Made by a program: the position numbers and the translations under genes
Part shown: positions 29,399 through 37,624 of the stretch, one piece after another
How positions within the stretch are numbered: position 1 is the first letter of the stretch
How the letters are laid out: each line of letters begins with the position of its first letter
Source: Candidatus Clavichlamydia salmonicola
GTDB lineage: Bacteria > Chlamydiota > Chlamydiia > Chlamydiales > Chlamydiaceae
Direction: 5' to 3'
DNA length: 64,000 nucleotides
NCBI RefSeq assembly: GCF_015356765.1
Contig: NZ_WTCQ01000001.1
Span: 372,001 to 436,000, forward strand
The notes under the pieces: generated by a model
What the model was told of the DNA's origin: nothing
Seen by the model: the letters and a program-made list of their open reading frames with translations, nothing else
Databases searched by the model: none

Positions 29399-30901
29399 AT
29401 GGCTATAGTTTATCATAGAGATTCTGCTCAAGCAGGACGCATTGAATCTCCTGTTGCAGTATTAACGCAAAATTCACCTCTTATCAAGTCATGGCATAGT
29501 AGTTTACAACGATTCTTCTTTAATAAAGAAGGATTGATGGTTGGTGAGGTGAGTTGCTTTCCAAATTTAATTATTAATTATATTCCCCTACATCCTAGGC
29601 CAGAAATATGGATCTCTATAGAACCATCTAATCTAGGCATGCAGCATACTTTTTGTGATTTTAAAACACTTATAAACAGGCACATTAGAAAACTTTTACA
29701 ATTGGTTAAAGAAAATCCTGCTAATAGTAAGGTGGTTATATGTAAAAGAGTTTTTGGTTCTTCTGTAGAAATAATGATGTTAGAAGAAAGGCATTTTATG
29801 CAGCTAACAGCCTCATTATTCAACTTATATAAAGATATATTTAAAATTAGTAAGTGTCAAATTGAAGAAAGGAAGCTAGTAATACTCCAGGAAAGGTTAG
29901 AAAATTTGGCACTAACAACAGAAGAAACAGATCCTTTGAATACATTGAAAGAAATGATTTTAGAAATGAGAGAATGTCATATATATAAACAAGAATATCA
30001 AAATAAGGCAAAGCTAGACCAGATAATGTGGCAAAGGCGGCTGTTAGATGAGTTGCAGATAAAATATCATTTTTTTCGAGAAAACATAGCGATTTCTGAG
30101 ATAAAAATTAATGATAATTTCATTGCTCAGTGTAGTGAGTGGCTGATGCATTTGCCAGATAAAGAGATTGTTTGTGTATGTGTTAATTCATGGAAAAAAT
30201 TTCCAAGGTCTCTTTTAGTCAATGTTCTGCGAGCGCGATCGAGTAGGATTTTAATAAGCATATTACAAAAAAATTTAAAAATATTTTCTGTGTTTTTACC
30301 GTTAGATTTATTAAAAAAAGCGCTCAAAGACATGTTAATAAATGATGTTAAGAAGTTGTGGGATCAATTTTCAATAAAAGAGCTTATAGTTATATTACAA
30401 GAGGTGTCAGAGAATTTATTAGACAAAATCCTTGCAGAGCTCCCCTATGAGAAGGTGTACAATTTAAGGAAAGAGGTCTTATCTATATCTATAGAAAAGC
30501 AGATACAAGAATGTTTTGTTGAATTAAAGATAGCGTATCAAAAAAAATATAAGGCCTTAAACGTTCATAAAACAGTAATTTCTTTTCTACGTTCTTTAGC
30601 AGCAGGCGCTATTTGCAAAGCTCCTCATAGCTCTGTAGTTGGTCTAGGAGCTCAGGCATTATCTTCAGTATCTCTAGAGCGTGTATTACTGACTTCTCCA
30701 AGACTTCAGGAAGAGGTTTTTGATCAAGTAAGAGGAAGAATAAATGTTCCTATTACGCAGGGATCTCCAAGGTTTACTTTTTCAGAAGCTCAGGAGCCAG
30801 CTTATTTACCTGAATTGGACCTTTTTCCATTAGCTTCTCTGGTGGAGGGGTATGAAGACGTTTTAAAAGAAACTCTATTAGAAAAATGTGTAAGTAAATA
30901 A
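29399..30901 (+). CDS. Array-family protein, long type, sister of 27843
   Basis: Predicted 500 residues, the same length as the preceding gene and the nearest pair in the array. Modules: NSPLIKSWHSSLQRFFFNKEG, HFMQLTASLFNLYKDIFKIS, WLMHLPDKEIVCVCVNSW, 12-residue units from residue 301 (PLDLLKKALKDM onward), ISFLRSLAAGAICKAP, SSVSLERVLLTSPRL and ELDLFPLASLVEGYEDV, ending LLEKCVSK. The spacer between the two genes is only 53 bases, and both start ATGGCTATA/T. The family's PGY motif is EGY in both. Confidence 0.88.
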   Translation: MAIVYHRDSAQAGRIESPVAVLTQNSPLIKSWHSSLQRFFFNKEGLMVGEVSCFPNLIINYIPLHPRPEIWISIEPSNLGMQHTFCDFKTLINRHIRKLLQLVKENPANSKVVICKRVFGSSVEIMMLEERHFMQLTASLFNLYKDIFKISKCQIEERKLVILQERLENLALTTEETDPLNTLKEMILEMRECHIYKQEYQNKAKLDQIMWQRRLLDELQIKYHFFRENIAISEIKINDNFIAQCSEWLMHLPDKEIVCVCVNSWKKFPRSLLVNVLRARSSRILISILQKNLKIFSVFLPLDLLKKALKDMLINDVKKLWDQFSIKELIVILQEVSENLLDKILAELPYEKVYNLRKEVLSISIEKQIQECFVELKIAYQKKYKALNVHKTVISFLRSLAAGAICKAPHSSVVGLGAQALSSVSLERVLLTSPRLQEEVFDQVRGRINVPITQGSPRFTFSEAQEPAYLPELDLFPLASLVEGYEDVLKETLLEKCVSK

Positions 30902-30933
30902 CAAAATCATTCTTCTAAATTAATTTGTGCTCA

Positions 30934-32190
30934 GTGCTTATACTTCCTTTTAGAGATCAAGCTCTTGCTCAAGCAGGAAAGGATCTATCTATCTTTAACA
31001 GTCTCGTGTACTGCATTACATAATCCTGCCTTATATGAACAAACTGCACTCTGGCTGATTATTAACCCATATAAGCTTTCATTAGAGGTAAATATTGAGA
31101 AATATTTAGAAAATCTAAGATTAAATATTCAAAGTTTAACAAAGATAGCTAGTGAGTATGATGGGAGAGAAGATCTGATAATCTGCTTAAAAATTGATAA
31201 ACGGTCTTTCGTAGGAAGAAGCTTAAGTTTAATCATCATGTATGCAACTAATCTCCTCCATATTGCGTGTATATAAAGATGTCTTAACGTGTGGCTCATT
31301 TATGTTAGAATATATGAAAAGACAGATGCTCAAGGAAGCCTTAGAGCAATTGCCAGAAAGGCCATACCAAGAAGAGGCGTGTCATGCATTGAAAGAGATG
31401 CTGGTGTAGGCAAAGATGTGGATCAGTGCATCTTTAGAAAAAGATAATCATAAAAAATTAGATGCCAAGATAGACCTTTCTTTATTAGTAAATGAAATAG
31501 CGTTTAAATTATGTATAGAGAGGGAAGTGGAAGAGAGGTTTAAGCATGTAATAGATATAAATGCGGCGATCTTTTTAGTTGGCTACAATCTTTGCCAGAT
31601 AAAGATTTTATGTATGCGTTAGAAGAATTCGCAAATTCATCTCCAATGAATAGCTTAAAAGAAGTTTTAAAAAATAAGCCAAAAAGTACACAGAAGATCA
31701 TTTTACGTAGACGTTCAATATGACTATTAGGAGTAATTCCATTAGATGAATTACAACAGGTCTTAATGGAAATGCCTAAAGAGCTCTTAAGTAAGATTCT
31801 TTTAGAATTACCTCCTAATATTTTGTGTGATTTAAAGCAAAGTATGGCTTACATGCCTATAAGAGAGAGGTTAATGAAACTAATTAATGAAAAACTTTCT
31901 GAATTATCATTGCTGGGAAAAAGGAATGAATTATCACAGCCAGATAAAATAAGTTCTGTTGCATCATTACTGTCATTGTCAGCAATAGCTATTTGCAGAT
32001 ATCATCAAGGGTCTATAGTTGGTAATATAGAGAAGCCCCTGTATTGGTTTTTGAAAGATTTTATGATTCAGGGTATTCTAAGGAGCATAATCTTTTTTCA
32101 TTAGCTTCCATGCTTCCTAGATATAATGGTCTTATAAAGAGGGCATTAATAGAGAGATGTATACAAGTTGAGATGGTGCATCTTTTATAG
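30934..32190 (+). pseudogene. Decayed long-type array member
   Basis: A GTG at 30934 begins LILPFRDQALAQ, the long-type N-terminus, but the frame stops soon, and the LIQSW...FFFG...ILV segment is deleted. Later frames give YLSLTVSCTALHNPALYEQ and IEKYLENLRLNIQSL (30965-31276), then LVNEIAFKLC with WLQSLPDKDF-like traces (31416-31622), and 12-residue-repeat sequence MPKELLSKILLELPPNIL with SVASLLSLSAIAICRY (31766-32104). The end is HNLFSLASMLPRYNGLI, reaching ERC and a stop at 32190. It is closest to the gene at 32254. Several frameshifts and stops rule out a full product. Confidence 0.8.
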
Positions 32191-32253
32191 AAATATTGCG
32201 ATAAATAAAAAATCTATAGGCATAATAATATTGATTTTAGCAGGTGATAGGCA

Positions 32254-33810
32254 ATGGCTGTATTTTCTTTGAGGGAGCAAATGGGAACAATAGGAGAAGA
32301 GGTGCCTATAAATTCTCTGGCCTCACATTTACCTGTTCTTCAATTGTGGAAGGATAGTTTGATGGAATTTTTTTTTGGTAAAGAGGGGATTTTAGTTAAT
32401 ACAAGAAGCGGTGCTAGTCAATATCAGAGTTATTTAGTGATAAATTGTTCTTATGTTTTAGCACAGAATTCTTTATTAGGTGAAGAATTAGCTCGGATTA
32501 CTCTTACATCACGCAAGTATTCTTTAGAAGGAGGTCTTGATCGATATTTAAAAAATGTAAAAGAAAATATAGCGGTCTTAATGCATATAAGTAGGCGGAG
32601 GGAAGGAAAAAATGTTCGTATAGTTTGTTTAAAAATTAATAATCTGTTTTTTCCAGTCAAAATCTTAAATTTCTCAGCATTTATACAATTATTAGCATCT
32701 TTATTACAGTTATATAAAGATGTCTTGGCGTGTAGTGTATTTACATTAGAAGATGAAAAAAGACAGTTGCTTAAGGAGGCATTAGAACAATTAGCAGAAA
32801 GGCCCTGTGAAGAAGGCGAGCGCGGCGCATTAAAGGAAATGTTTGTTCAGGCAAAGAAATGGAATGATGCATGTTTAGAAGAAAAGAATAGATTGGGATT
32901 AGCCTCTCCTAAGGTAAGTGCTTTTTTTCTATATCTAATAGATGTAGGTATACATATGCGTCGAGAAGAACAACAAAAATCAGAGGCTGTATGTCCAGAT
33001 TTATCGAATGAAGAAGATGTTGTTAGATGGCTGGAATGTTTGCCAGAGAAAGATTTTATATATGCGTTAGAAGAAATTGCAAATCTATCTCCAATGGAAA
33101 GCTTAAAAGAAGTTTTAAAAAATAAGCCAATAAGTACATGGAAGATTATTTTAAGTAGGCTTTCAATACCACTATTAGGAGTAATTCCATTAGATGAATT
33201 ACAACAGGTCTTAATGGAAATATCTCATAAAAATATGCTTGACTATATAAGTAGTATGTCATTGGAAATGCTTAGAAGTATATTACAAGAAATGCCTAAA
33301 GAGATCTTAGGTAAGATTCTTTTAGAAATACCTCATGGTATTGTGTGTGATTTAAAACAAAGAATGAGAGACATGCCTTTAAAAGAGCAGTTGATGAGAG
33401 AAATTAATGAAAAACTTTCTGAATTACAGTTGCTAGGAAAAGGGAATCAATTATCTCAGAAAGATAAAACAAGATCTGTTGCATCATTACTGTCACTGTC
33501 AGCAATAGCTATTTGTAGCTTTCATAAAGGGGCTGTAGTTGGTGGTATAGAACAGTCCCTGGATGCTTGGGGACCATCATATATAGAAATGTTGCTTAAA
33601 GATCATCCAGAGATAGAAAAAAATATTAAAAAATCCATGAGAGTGGTTTTAAGGCCTTTATATCAAGAAGGAGCTCCTGAGTTAGTTTTTGAAAGATGTC
33701 ATCATCCAGAATACTCTCAGGAGCATGATCTTTTTCCATTAGCTTCCATGAAGCTTGGATATGATGATTTTATCAAGAAAGCATTAATAAAAAGATGTGA
33801 GCAGGACTAG
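32254..33810 (+). CDS. Array-family protein, long type with 12-residue repeats
   Basis: Predicted 518 residues. Modules: LPVLQLWKDSLMEFFFG with EGILVNTR, SAFIQLLASLLQLYKDVLA, WLECLPEKDFIYALEEI, then PMESLKEVLKNK and PISTWKIILSRL, an eight-residue piece SIPLLGVI, and the five 12-residue units from residue 312 (PLDELQQVLMEI, SHKNMLDYISSM, SLEMLRSILQEM, PKEILGKILLEI, PHGIVCDLKQRM). Thus the repeat actually starts earlier, with two more units and a short one. The end has VASLLSLSAIAICSF, WGPSYIEMLLKDHPEI and EHDLFPLASMKLGYDDFI, then KRCEQD. A possible ribosome binding site (aggtga) lies ten bases before the ATG. Confidence 0.88.
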   Translation: MAVFSLREQMGTIGEEVPINSLASHLPVLQLWKDSLMEFFFGKEGILVNTRSGASQYQSYLVINCSYVLAQNSLLGEELARITLTSRKYSLEGGLDRYLKNVKENIAVLMHISRRREGKNVRIVCLKINNLFFPVKILNFSAFIQLLASLLQLYKDVLACSVFTLEDEKRQLLKEALEQLAERPCEEGERGALKEMFVQAKKWNDACLEEKNRLGLASPKVSAFFLYLIDVGIHMRREEQQKSEAVCPDLSNEEDVVRWLECLPEKDFIYALEEIANLSPMESLKEVLKNKPISTWKIILSRLSIPLLGVIPLDELQQVLMEISHKNMLDYISSMSLEMLRSILQEMPKEILGKILLEIPHGIVCDLKQRMRDMPLKEQLMREINEKLSELQLLGKGNQLSQKDKTRSVASLLSLSAIAICSFHKGAVVGGIEQSLDAWGPSYIEMLLKDHPEIEKNIKKSMRVVLRPLYQEGAPELVFERCHHPEYSQEHDLFPLASMKLGYDDFIKKALIKRCEQD

Positions 33811-33986
33811 ATAGTTTATCCACATAGAATTCAAAAGTTTAATCTTTATGTTTATTAAGAGTTAGTTAGGGAATGTGTATTATTAGCTACGTTATATCTT
33901 AGTTATGAAGTTATTTTATAAAAGTATGGTCATAAATAAAACAAGACATTATCGTTATGATACTGTTTTTAAGGAACTTGTGAGCG

Positions 33987-35321
33987 ATGTCTGTATTTTG
34001 TTTTAGGGAGCAACGTGGAAGAATAAGAGAAGAGGTGCCTATAAATTTATTGTCTCGGTCGTCACCCTTTATTGAATTATGGAAGAAGAGATTAAGTGAT
34101 TTTTTTTTTGGCTCTGATGGGATTTTAGTTAATCAAAGAGCGTGCTCTAGTAACAGCAGGCGTTATTTAGTAATAACCAGTTCTTTTGTTTTAGCTGAGA
34201 ATTCTTTATTAGGCAAAGACTTAGTCAAGATTAATCTTACATCATATGAGCTCCCGAAAGGAGAAGATTTCTCTCAATATTTAGAAAATGTACAATTAAG
34301 TATAGAAGCGCTAATGCAGATGAGTAGGGAAGGTGAAGAGGAACGCGTTCGTATAGTTTGTTTAAAAATTAATGACCTGTTTCTTCGGGTCAAAATCTTA
34401 AATTTATCAGCATTTATACAATTACTAGCATCTTTATTGTGGTTATATAAAGATTTTCTGGATTGTACTTCTTTTACATTAGGGGATGTGAAAATACAGG
34501 CGCTTAAGCAAGCCTTAGAACAACTACCAGAAAGGGCCTATGAGGAAAGAGGATGTAGTGCATTGAAGGAAATGCTTCTACAGGCCAAGATATGGATTAG
34601 TGGATGTTTAGAGGAAGAGGATGAAAAGGTCTTACCATCTCCTGAATTAGATGCTTTGTTGCTCAATCTAATAGGTATAGATATAAACAGACGTTTAGAA
34701 GAAAAGGAAAAATCACAGCTTTTATGTCTAGATCCATCAAATGAAAAAAATATTGTTACATATATAAGCAATATCTCATTAGAAATGCTTATAATTATAT
34801 TACAAGAAATGCCTAAAGAGATCTTGGGTAAGATTCTTTTAGAACTACCTCCTAGTATTGTCTGTGGTTTAAAACAAAAAATGGATTGTATCTTTCGAAA
34901 AGAGCAGTTAATGAAAGAAATTTATGAAAAACTTTCTGAATTACAATTGCTAGGAAAAGCGAATCAATTATCCCAGCAAGATAAAACAAGAGTTGTTCTA
35001 CCACTATCATCATTGTCAGCAATAGCTATTTGCAAGTCTCAAAGTAGGTCTATAGGTAGTAGTCTAAAACAGCCCTTGGCATGTTGGGGGGCATCATATA
35101 TAAATATGTTGCTTCAAGATCGTCCAGAGATTGAAAGAAATATACAAAAGCGAGTAAGAGTAGGGATTCAATGTCCAGAAACATGCCATGAGTTGGTTTT
35201 TGAAAGAGCTCATCATCCAGGATATTCTAATGATCATGATCTTTTCTCATTAGCTTCCATGCTTCCTGGATATGATGATTTTATAAAGAAAGCATTAATA
35301 GAAAGATGTGTACAAAATTAG
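33987..35321 (+). CDS. Array-family protein, long type with in-frame deletion
   Basis: Predicted 444 residues, about 70 shorter than its neighbour at 32254, which it otherwise follows closely: PFIELWKKRLSDFFFG, SDGILVNQR, SAFIQLLASLLWLYKDFL. After DPSNEKNIVT the sequence jumps to YISNISLEMLIIILQEM (12-residue units resume at residue 264), so the WLECLPEKDF region and the first repeat units, including the F-box-like core, are gone without loss of frame. The end is intact: SLSAIAICKS, WGASYINMLLQDRPEI, DHDLFSLASMLPGYDDFI, ERCVQN. AAGGA sits eleven bases before the ATG. It may have lost the function of the repeat domain. Confidence 0.86.
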   Translation: MSVFCFREQRGRIREEVPINLLSRSSPFIELWKKRLSDFFFGSDGILVNQRACSSNSRRYLVITSSFVLAENSLLGKDLVKINLTSYELPKGEDFSQYLENVQLSIEALMQMSREGEEERVRIVCLKINDLFLRVKILNLSAFIQLLASLLWLYKDFLDCTSFTLGDVKIQALKQALEQLPERAYEERGCSALKEMLLQAKIWISGCLEEEDEKVLPSPELDALLLNLIGIDINRRLEEKEKSQLLCLDPSNEKNIVTYISNISLEMLIIILQEMPKEILGKILLELPPSIVCGLKQKMDCIFRKEQLMKEIYEKLSELQLLGKANQLSQQDKTRVVLPLSSLSAIAICKSQSRSIGSSLKQPLACWGASYINMLLQDRPEIERNIQKRVRVGIQCPETCHELVFERAHHPGYSNDHDLFSLASMLPGYDDFIKKALIERCVQN

Positions 35322-35379
35322 GTAGTCGATCCCACATAGAATTTAAAAATTTAATCTTTCAATATCACTATTAGAAGTA

Positions 35380-36006
35380 ATGCTCTTAGACCTTTTACAA
35401 CAAATTTTAATGGATGCATCAAATAGTGATTTGTTTGAATGTGTAAAAAATATGCCATTAGAAATGTTGATAATTATATTACAAAAACTTCCTAAATCTC
35501 TTTTAAATAAGGTTCTTTTAGAACTACCTCATAGTATTATGCGTGATTTAAAACAAAGAACGAGTTCCATCATTCTAAAAGAGCAGTTAATGAAAGAAAT
35601 TAGTGATAAACTTTCAGCGCTACAATTGCTCGGCAAAGTGAATAGATTATCCCAGAAAGATAAAATAAGTGCTGTTTTACCACTATCATCATGGTCAGCA
35701 ATAGTTATTTGCAAATCTCAAAGTACTTTTGTACTTAGTAGGGCAAAAAATCCTCTGGGACATTGGGGACCATCATATATAAATACGTTGCTTAGATATC
35801 ATTCAGAGATTGAAGAAAATATACAAAGGCACACAAGAATGGGGATAAGGCCTTTATGTCAAGGAGAAGCCCCTGTCTTCCTTTGTGAGAGATCTCAGGA
35901 GCTAGGGTATTCTAAGGATCATGATCTTTTCCCTTTAGCTTCCATGGTTTCTGGATATGATGGTTTTATAAAAAGAGTGTTAGTAGAAAAATGTATGTAC
36001 GACTAG
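35380..36006 (+). CDS. 5'-truncated long-type array copy (C-terminal half)
   Basis: Open for 208 codons but lacking the first 300 residues of a long member. Homology begins about 35357 in the middle of the repeat domain (LSISLLEV, then LLDLLQQILMDA, SNSDLFECVKNM, PLEMLIIILQKL, PKSLLNKVLLEL). It runs to the normal end with WGPSYINTLLRYHSEI, DHDLFPLASMVSGYDGFI and EKCMYD. The bases just before (cccacatagaattta...) match the 3' flank of the gene at 32254, so the break joins a downstream flank to an internal site. The ATG at 35380 may be fortuitous and I see no good ribosome binding site. It is probably a remnant, but an expressed half protein is possible. Confidence 0.6.
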   Translation: MLLDLLQQILMDASNSDLFECVKNMPLEMLIIILQKLPKSLLNKVLLELPHSIMRDLKQRTSSIILKEQLMKEISDKLSALQLLGKVNRLSQKDKISAVLPLSSWSAIVICKSQSTFVLSRAKNPLGHWGPSYINTLLRYHSEIEENIQRHTRMGIRPLCQGEAPVFLCERSQELGYSKDHDLFPLASMVSGYDGFIKRVLVEKCMYD

Positions 36007-36064
36007 ATCGTTTATCTATATAGAATAATTACAATAAGTATTTTTTTTAACAGATTTACATTTT

Positions 36065-36437
36065 ATGGCAATACAACCTTTTAGAGATTTATGTGCAGAA
36101 GTAAATAAGAAGAGTGATAAAAAGTTTCTGACTCCATCTTCATCTTTTATTCAATCATAGCGTAATAGTTTACAGGCCCTCTTTTTTGTTCATAATGGGA
36201 TTTTAGCTGCTCAAAAAAATCATGGAGTAAAACATTTGTTTATCCATCTCTATCTGTTGTTTTATTAAATACACAACAAGAAATTTGGCTTATTATTAAA
36301 TCATGCATTCTAGCCTCAGATGAACAAAATGTTCCATATTTAGAATGTATGCAATTAAATATTAAAAATTTAGTAAAGATAGTAAGTAAGAATAACAGGC
36401 AAAAAATATTTTATTAGAAAAATGTATAAATAATTAA
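36065..36437 (+). pseudogene. Decayed long-type array member, nonsense and deletion
   Basis: The ATG at 36065 opens AIQPFRDLCAEV and LTPSSSFIQS, then TAG replaces the TGG tryptophan codon of the conserved FIQSW motif. Reading through gives RNSLQALFFVHNGILAAQ, and after a frame change YLECMQLNIKNLVKIV. The sequence then jumps to LLEKCINN and a stop at 36437, so the whole centre is deleted. It is the last member of the array, about 120 bases from the 3' end of the convergent mcsB. Confidence 0.75.
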
Positions 36438-36556
36438 AGATTGATCTTGGGGTTGGTTGTTTTCTATGCCAATTTCAGACTGTTTATATAATGAATAAAA
36501 GTTGCTTTCATGATTAATACATATAAGACATTCACTATGAGCTTCTTTATTAATTC

Positions 36557-37624
36557 TTAAAGAGTACCAATGCTCAATATTTTGCTGAAGTTTCTTAAAT
36601 AGTTAGCTCTTAGTTTGGATAATGTTTCTGGAGAAGCATTACTATCATGGGATAATAATATATGAGCACGGTTAAGATCTAAGAGAGGATGTATAATTTG
36701 TTTACTATCACTATTTTTAATCAACCCAAGTGTTAAGCCTAGTTTAATTAAGCTAATTGCATTAAGAGCTTCTGGTAGTTCAGAGCAGTAAGAATAGGAT
36801 AAGGTTCCAAGAGACAAGGTAATTTTATTTTTTAATTCATCGCTGATTGTTGTCATCAATTCATTGATGGTTGTTTGCTCCATAGCAATCATTTTAGCTG
36901 TTCTTGTTCTGATTTTAGAAATAATATCTTCTTCAGTTAACCCAAGGGTAATAGTATTATGAAAGATGGCTATATCGCCTTGAACTTGAGGAGAGTTAGC
37001 CTCTTGTCTATGAGCAGTGATGCTGGCTTCATTAGCAAATATTTGTTGAGATTGATCTGTGTGTAGTAAAGCTGGAAGATGTAGATAAGCGTTAATAGAA
37101 AGACCTGTGCCACAGAAAGAAGGGTCAGAGGTTAAAAATCCAAAATCTTTGGAAAAAGCAAAGTCAATATGTTTAGAAAGGTGGCTTTCAATACGAGTAA
37201 GTTGTTTCCATTTTTCTTCTAATTGATTCTCTTTGTCAATAGCATGAAGATTAAAATGATCATTGCCATTCAATATCACTAATAAGTTACCTTCTTGATT
37301 AATGATAAAGGTTTCTTCATCAGAATTCCGAGGAGGTAATGATAATAAAAATCTTTCTGTAATCCATTCTCTTTCCAAGGCAGATAGATTGTGTATGTTA
37401 AAGAGTTGTGGTTGACTGAAGTCATTGCAGGTAATTAAATTCTCATGAACAATTTTTATAATATCAGCTTGGTTTTGCTTAGGTAAATGTTTAGAAAATT
37501 TTAATTGAGAGAAATTACGTCGAAGGCTAAAGCGAGAAGTTAGCCATGTAGCATGAGGGATAGAGGTCCAAAATGATTCCCAAGGCTTAAATACAGGTAA
37601 ATTATCACTATTTTGATTTGTCAT
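36557..37624 (-). CDS. mcsB: Protein arginine kinase McsB
   Basis: ATP:guanido phosphotransferase family, 355 residues against about 360 in Bacillus. McsB phosphorylates arginines of proteins, in Bacillus marking them for ClpCP. Here TSRFSLRRN corresponds to the family SSRIRLARN, and GFLTSDPSFCGTGL to GYLTSCPTNLGTGL; HLPAL follows as usual. Two key places differ: the conserved cysteine in TSCP is Asp (TSDP, with a cysteine four residues later), and the acidic loop NEEDH reads NGNDH. Activity may therefore differ from the Bacillus enzyme. It overlaps mcsA by 17 bases and is translated after it. In C. trachomatis the gene (CT675) lies next to the type III secretin gene; here the array separates them. 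Confidence 0.88.
   Translation of the reverse strand: MTNQNSDNLPVFKPWESFWTSIPHATWLTSRFSLRRNFSQLKFSKHLPKQNQADIIKIVHENLITCNDFSQPQLFNIHNLSALEREWITERFLLSLPPRNSDEETFIINQEGNLLVILNGNDHFNLHAIDKENQLEEKWKQLTRIESHLSKHIDFAFSKDFGFLTSDPSFCGTGLSINAYLHLPALLHTDQSQQIFANEASITAHRQEANSPQVQGDIAIFHNTITLGLTEEDIISKIRTRTAKMIAMEQTTINELMTTISDELKNKITLSLGTLSYSYCSELPEALNAISLIKLGLTLGLIKNSDSKQIIHPLLDLNRAHILLSHDSNASPETLSKLRANYLRNFSKILSIGTL

Larger units (their letters stand above)
547..36437 (+). repeat. Tandem array of one expanded, unrecognised protein family
   Basis: All genes here lie head to tail on the plus strand and share five modules: LTxxSPxIxxW near the N-terminus; a hydrophobic QLxQLxASLLxL helix; VPSLLxLS; a YLExxLxxxP segment; and ELDLLPLASxLPGY before a C-terminal cysteine. 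I count 21 full-length or nearly full-length genes, one 5'-truncated copy, six clear pseudogenes and several shorter remnants. Five subgroups can be seen: SRCI-ending genes (1396, 2900, 8382); a WRKxV group (4077 pseudogene, 6756, 13558, 21609); a CPxxxDGGG group (10385, 11736, 12755 pseudogene); single divergent members (5235, 14782, 19338, 20442, 9525 pseudogene); and the long, repeat-bearing group (15961 onward). No signal peptides are evident. Function is unknown. Confidence 0.9.

Noticed and set aside
547-36437. Composite transposon or insertion-sequence origin of the array
   Set aside because: No transposase, integrase or terminal inverted repeats were found in or beside the array, and all genes point one way. 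Tandem duplication explains it better.
547-36437. Leucine-rich repeat (LRR) or ankyrin protein family
   Set aside because: The leucine spacing is 12 residues with P/S caps and is helical in character. The LRR consensus LxxLxLxxN and the ankyrin consensus GxTPLHxAA are both absent.
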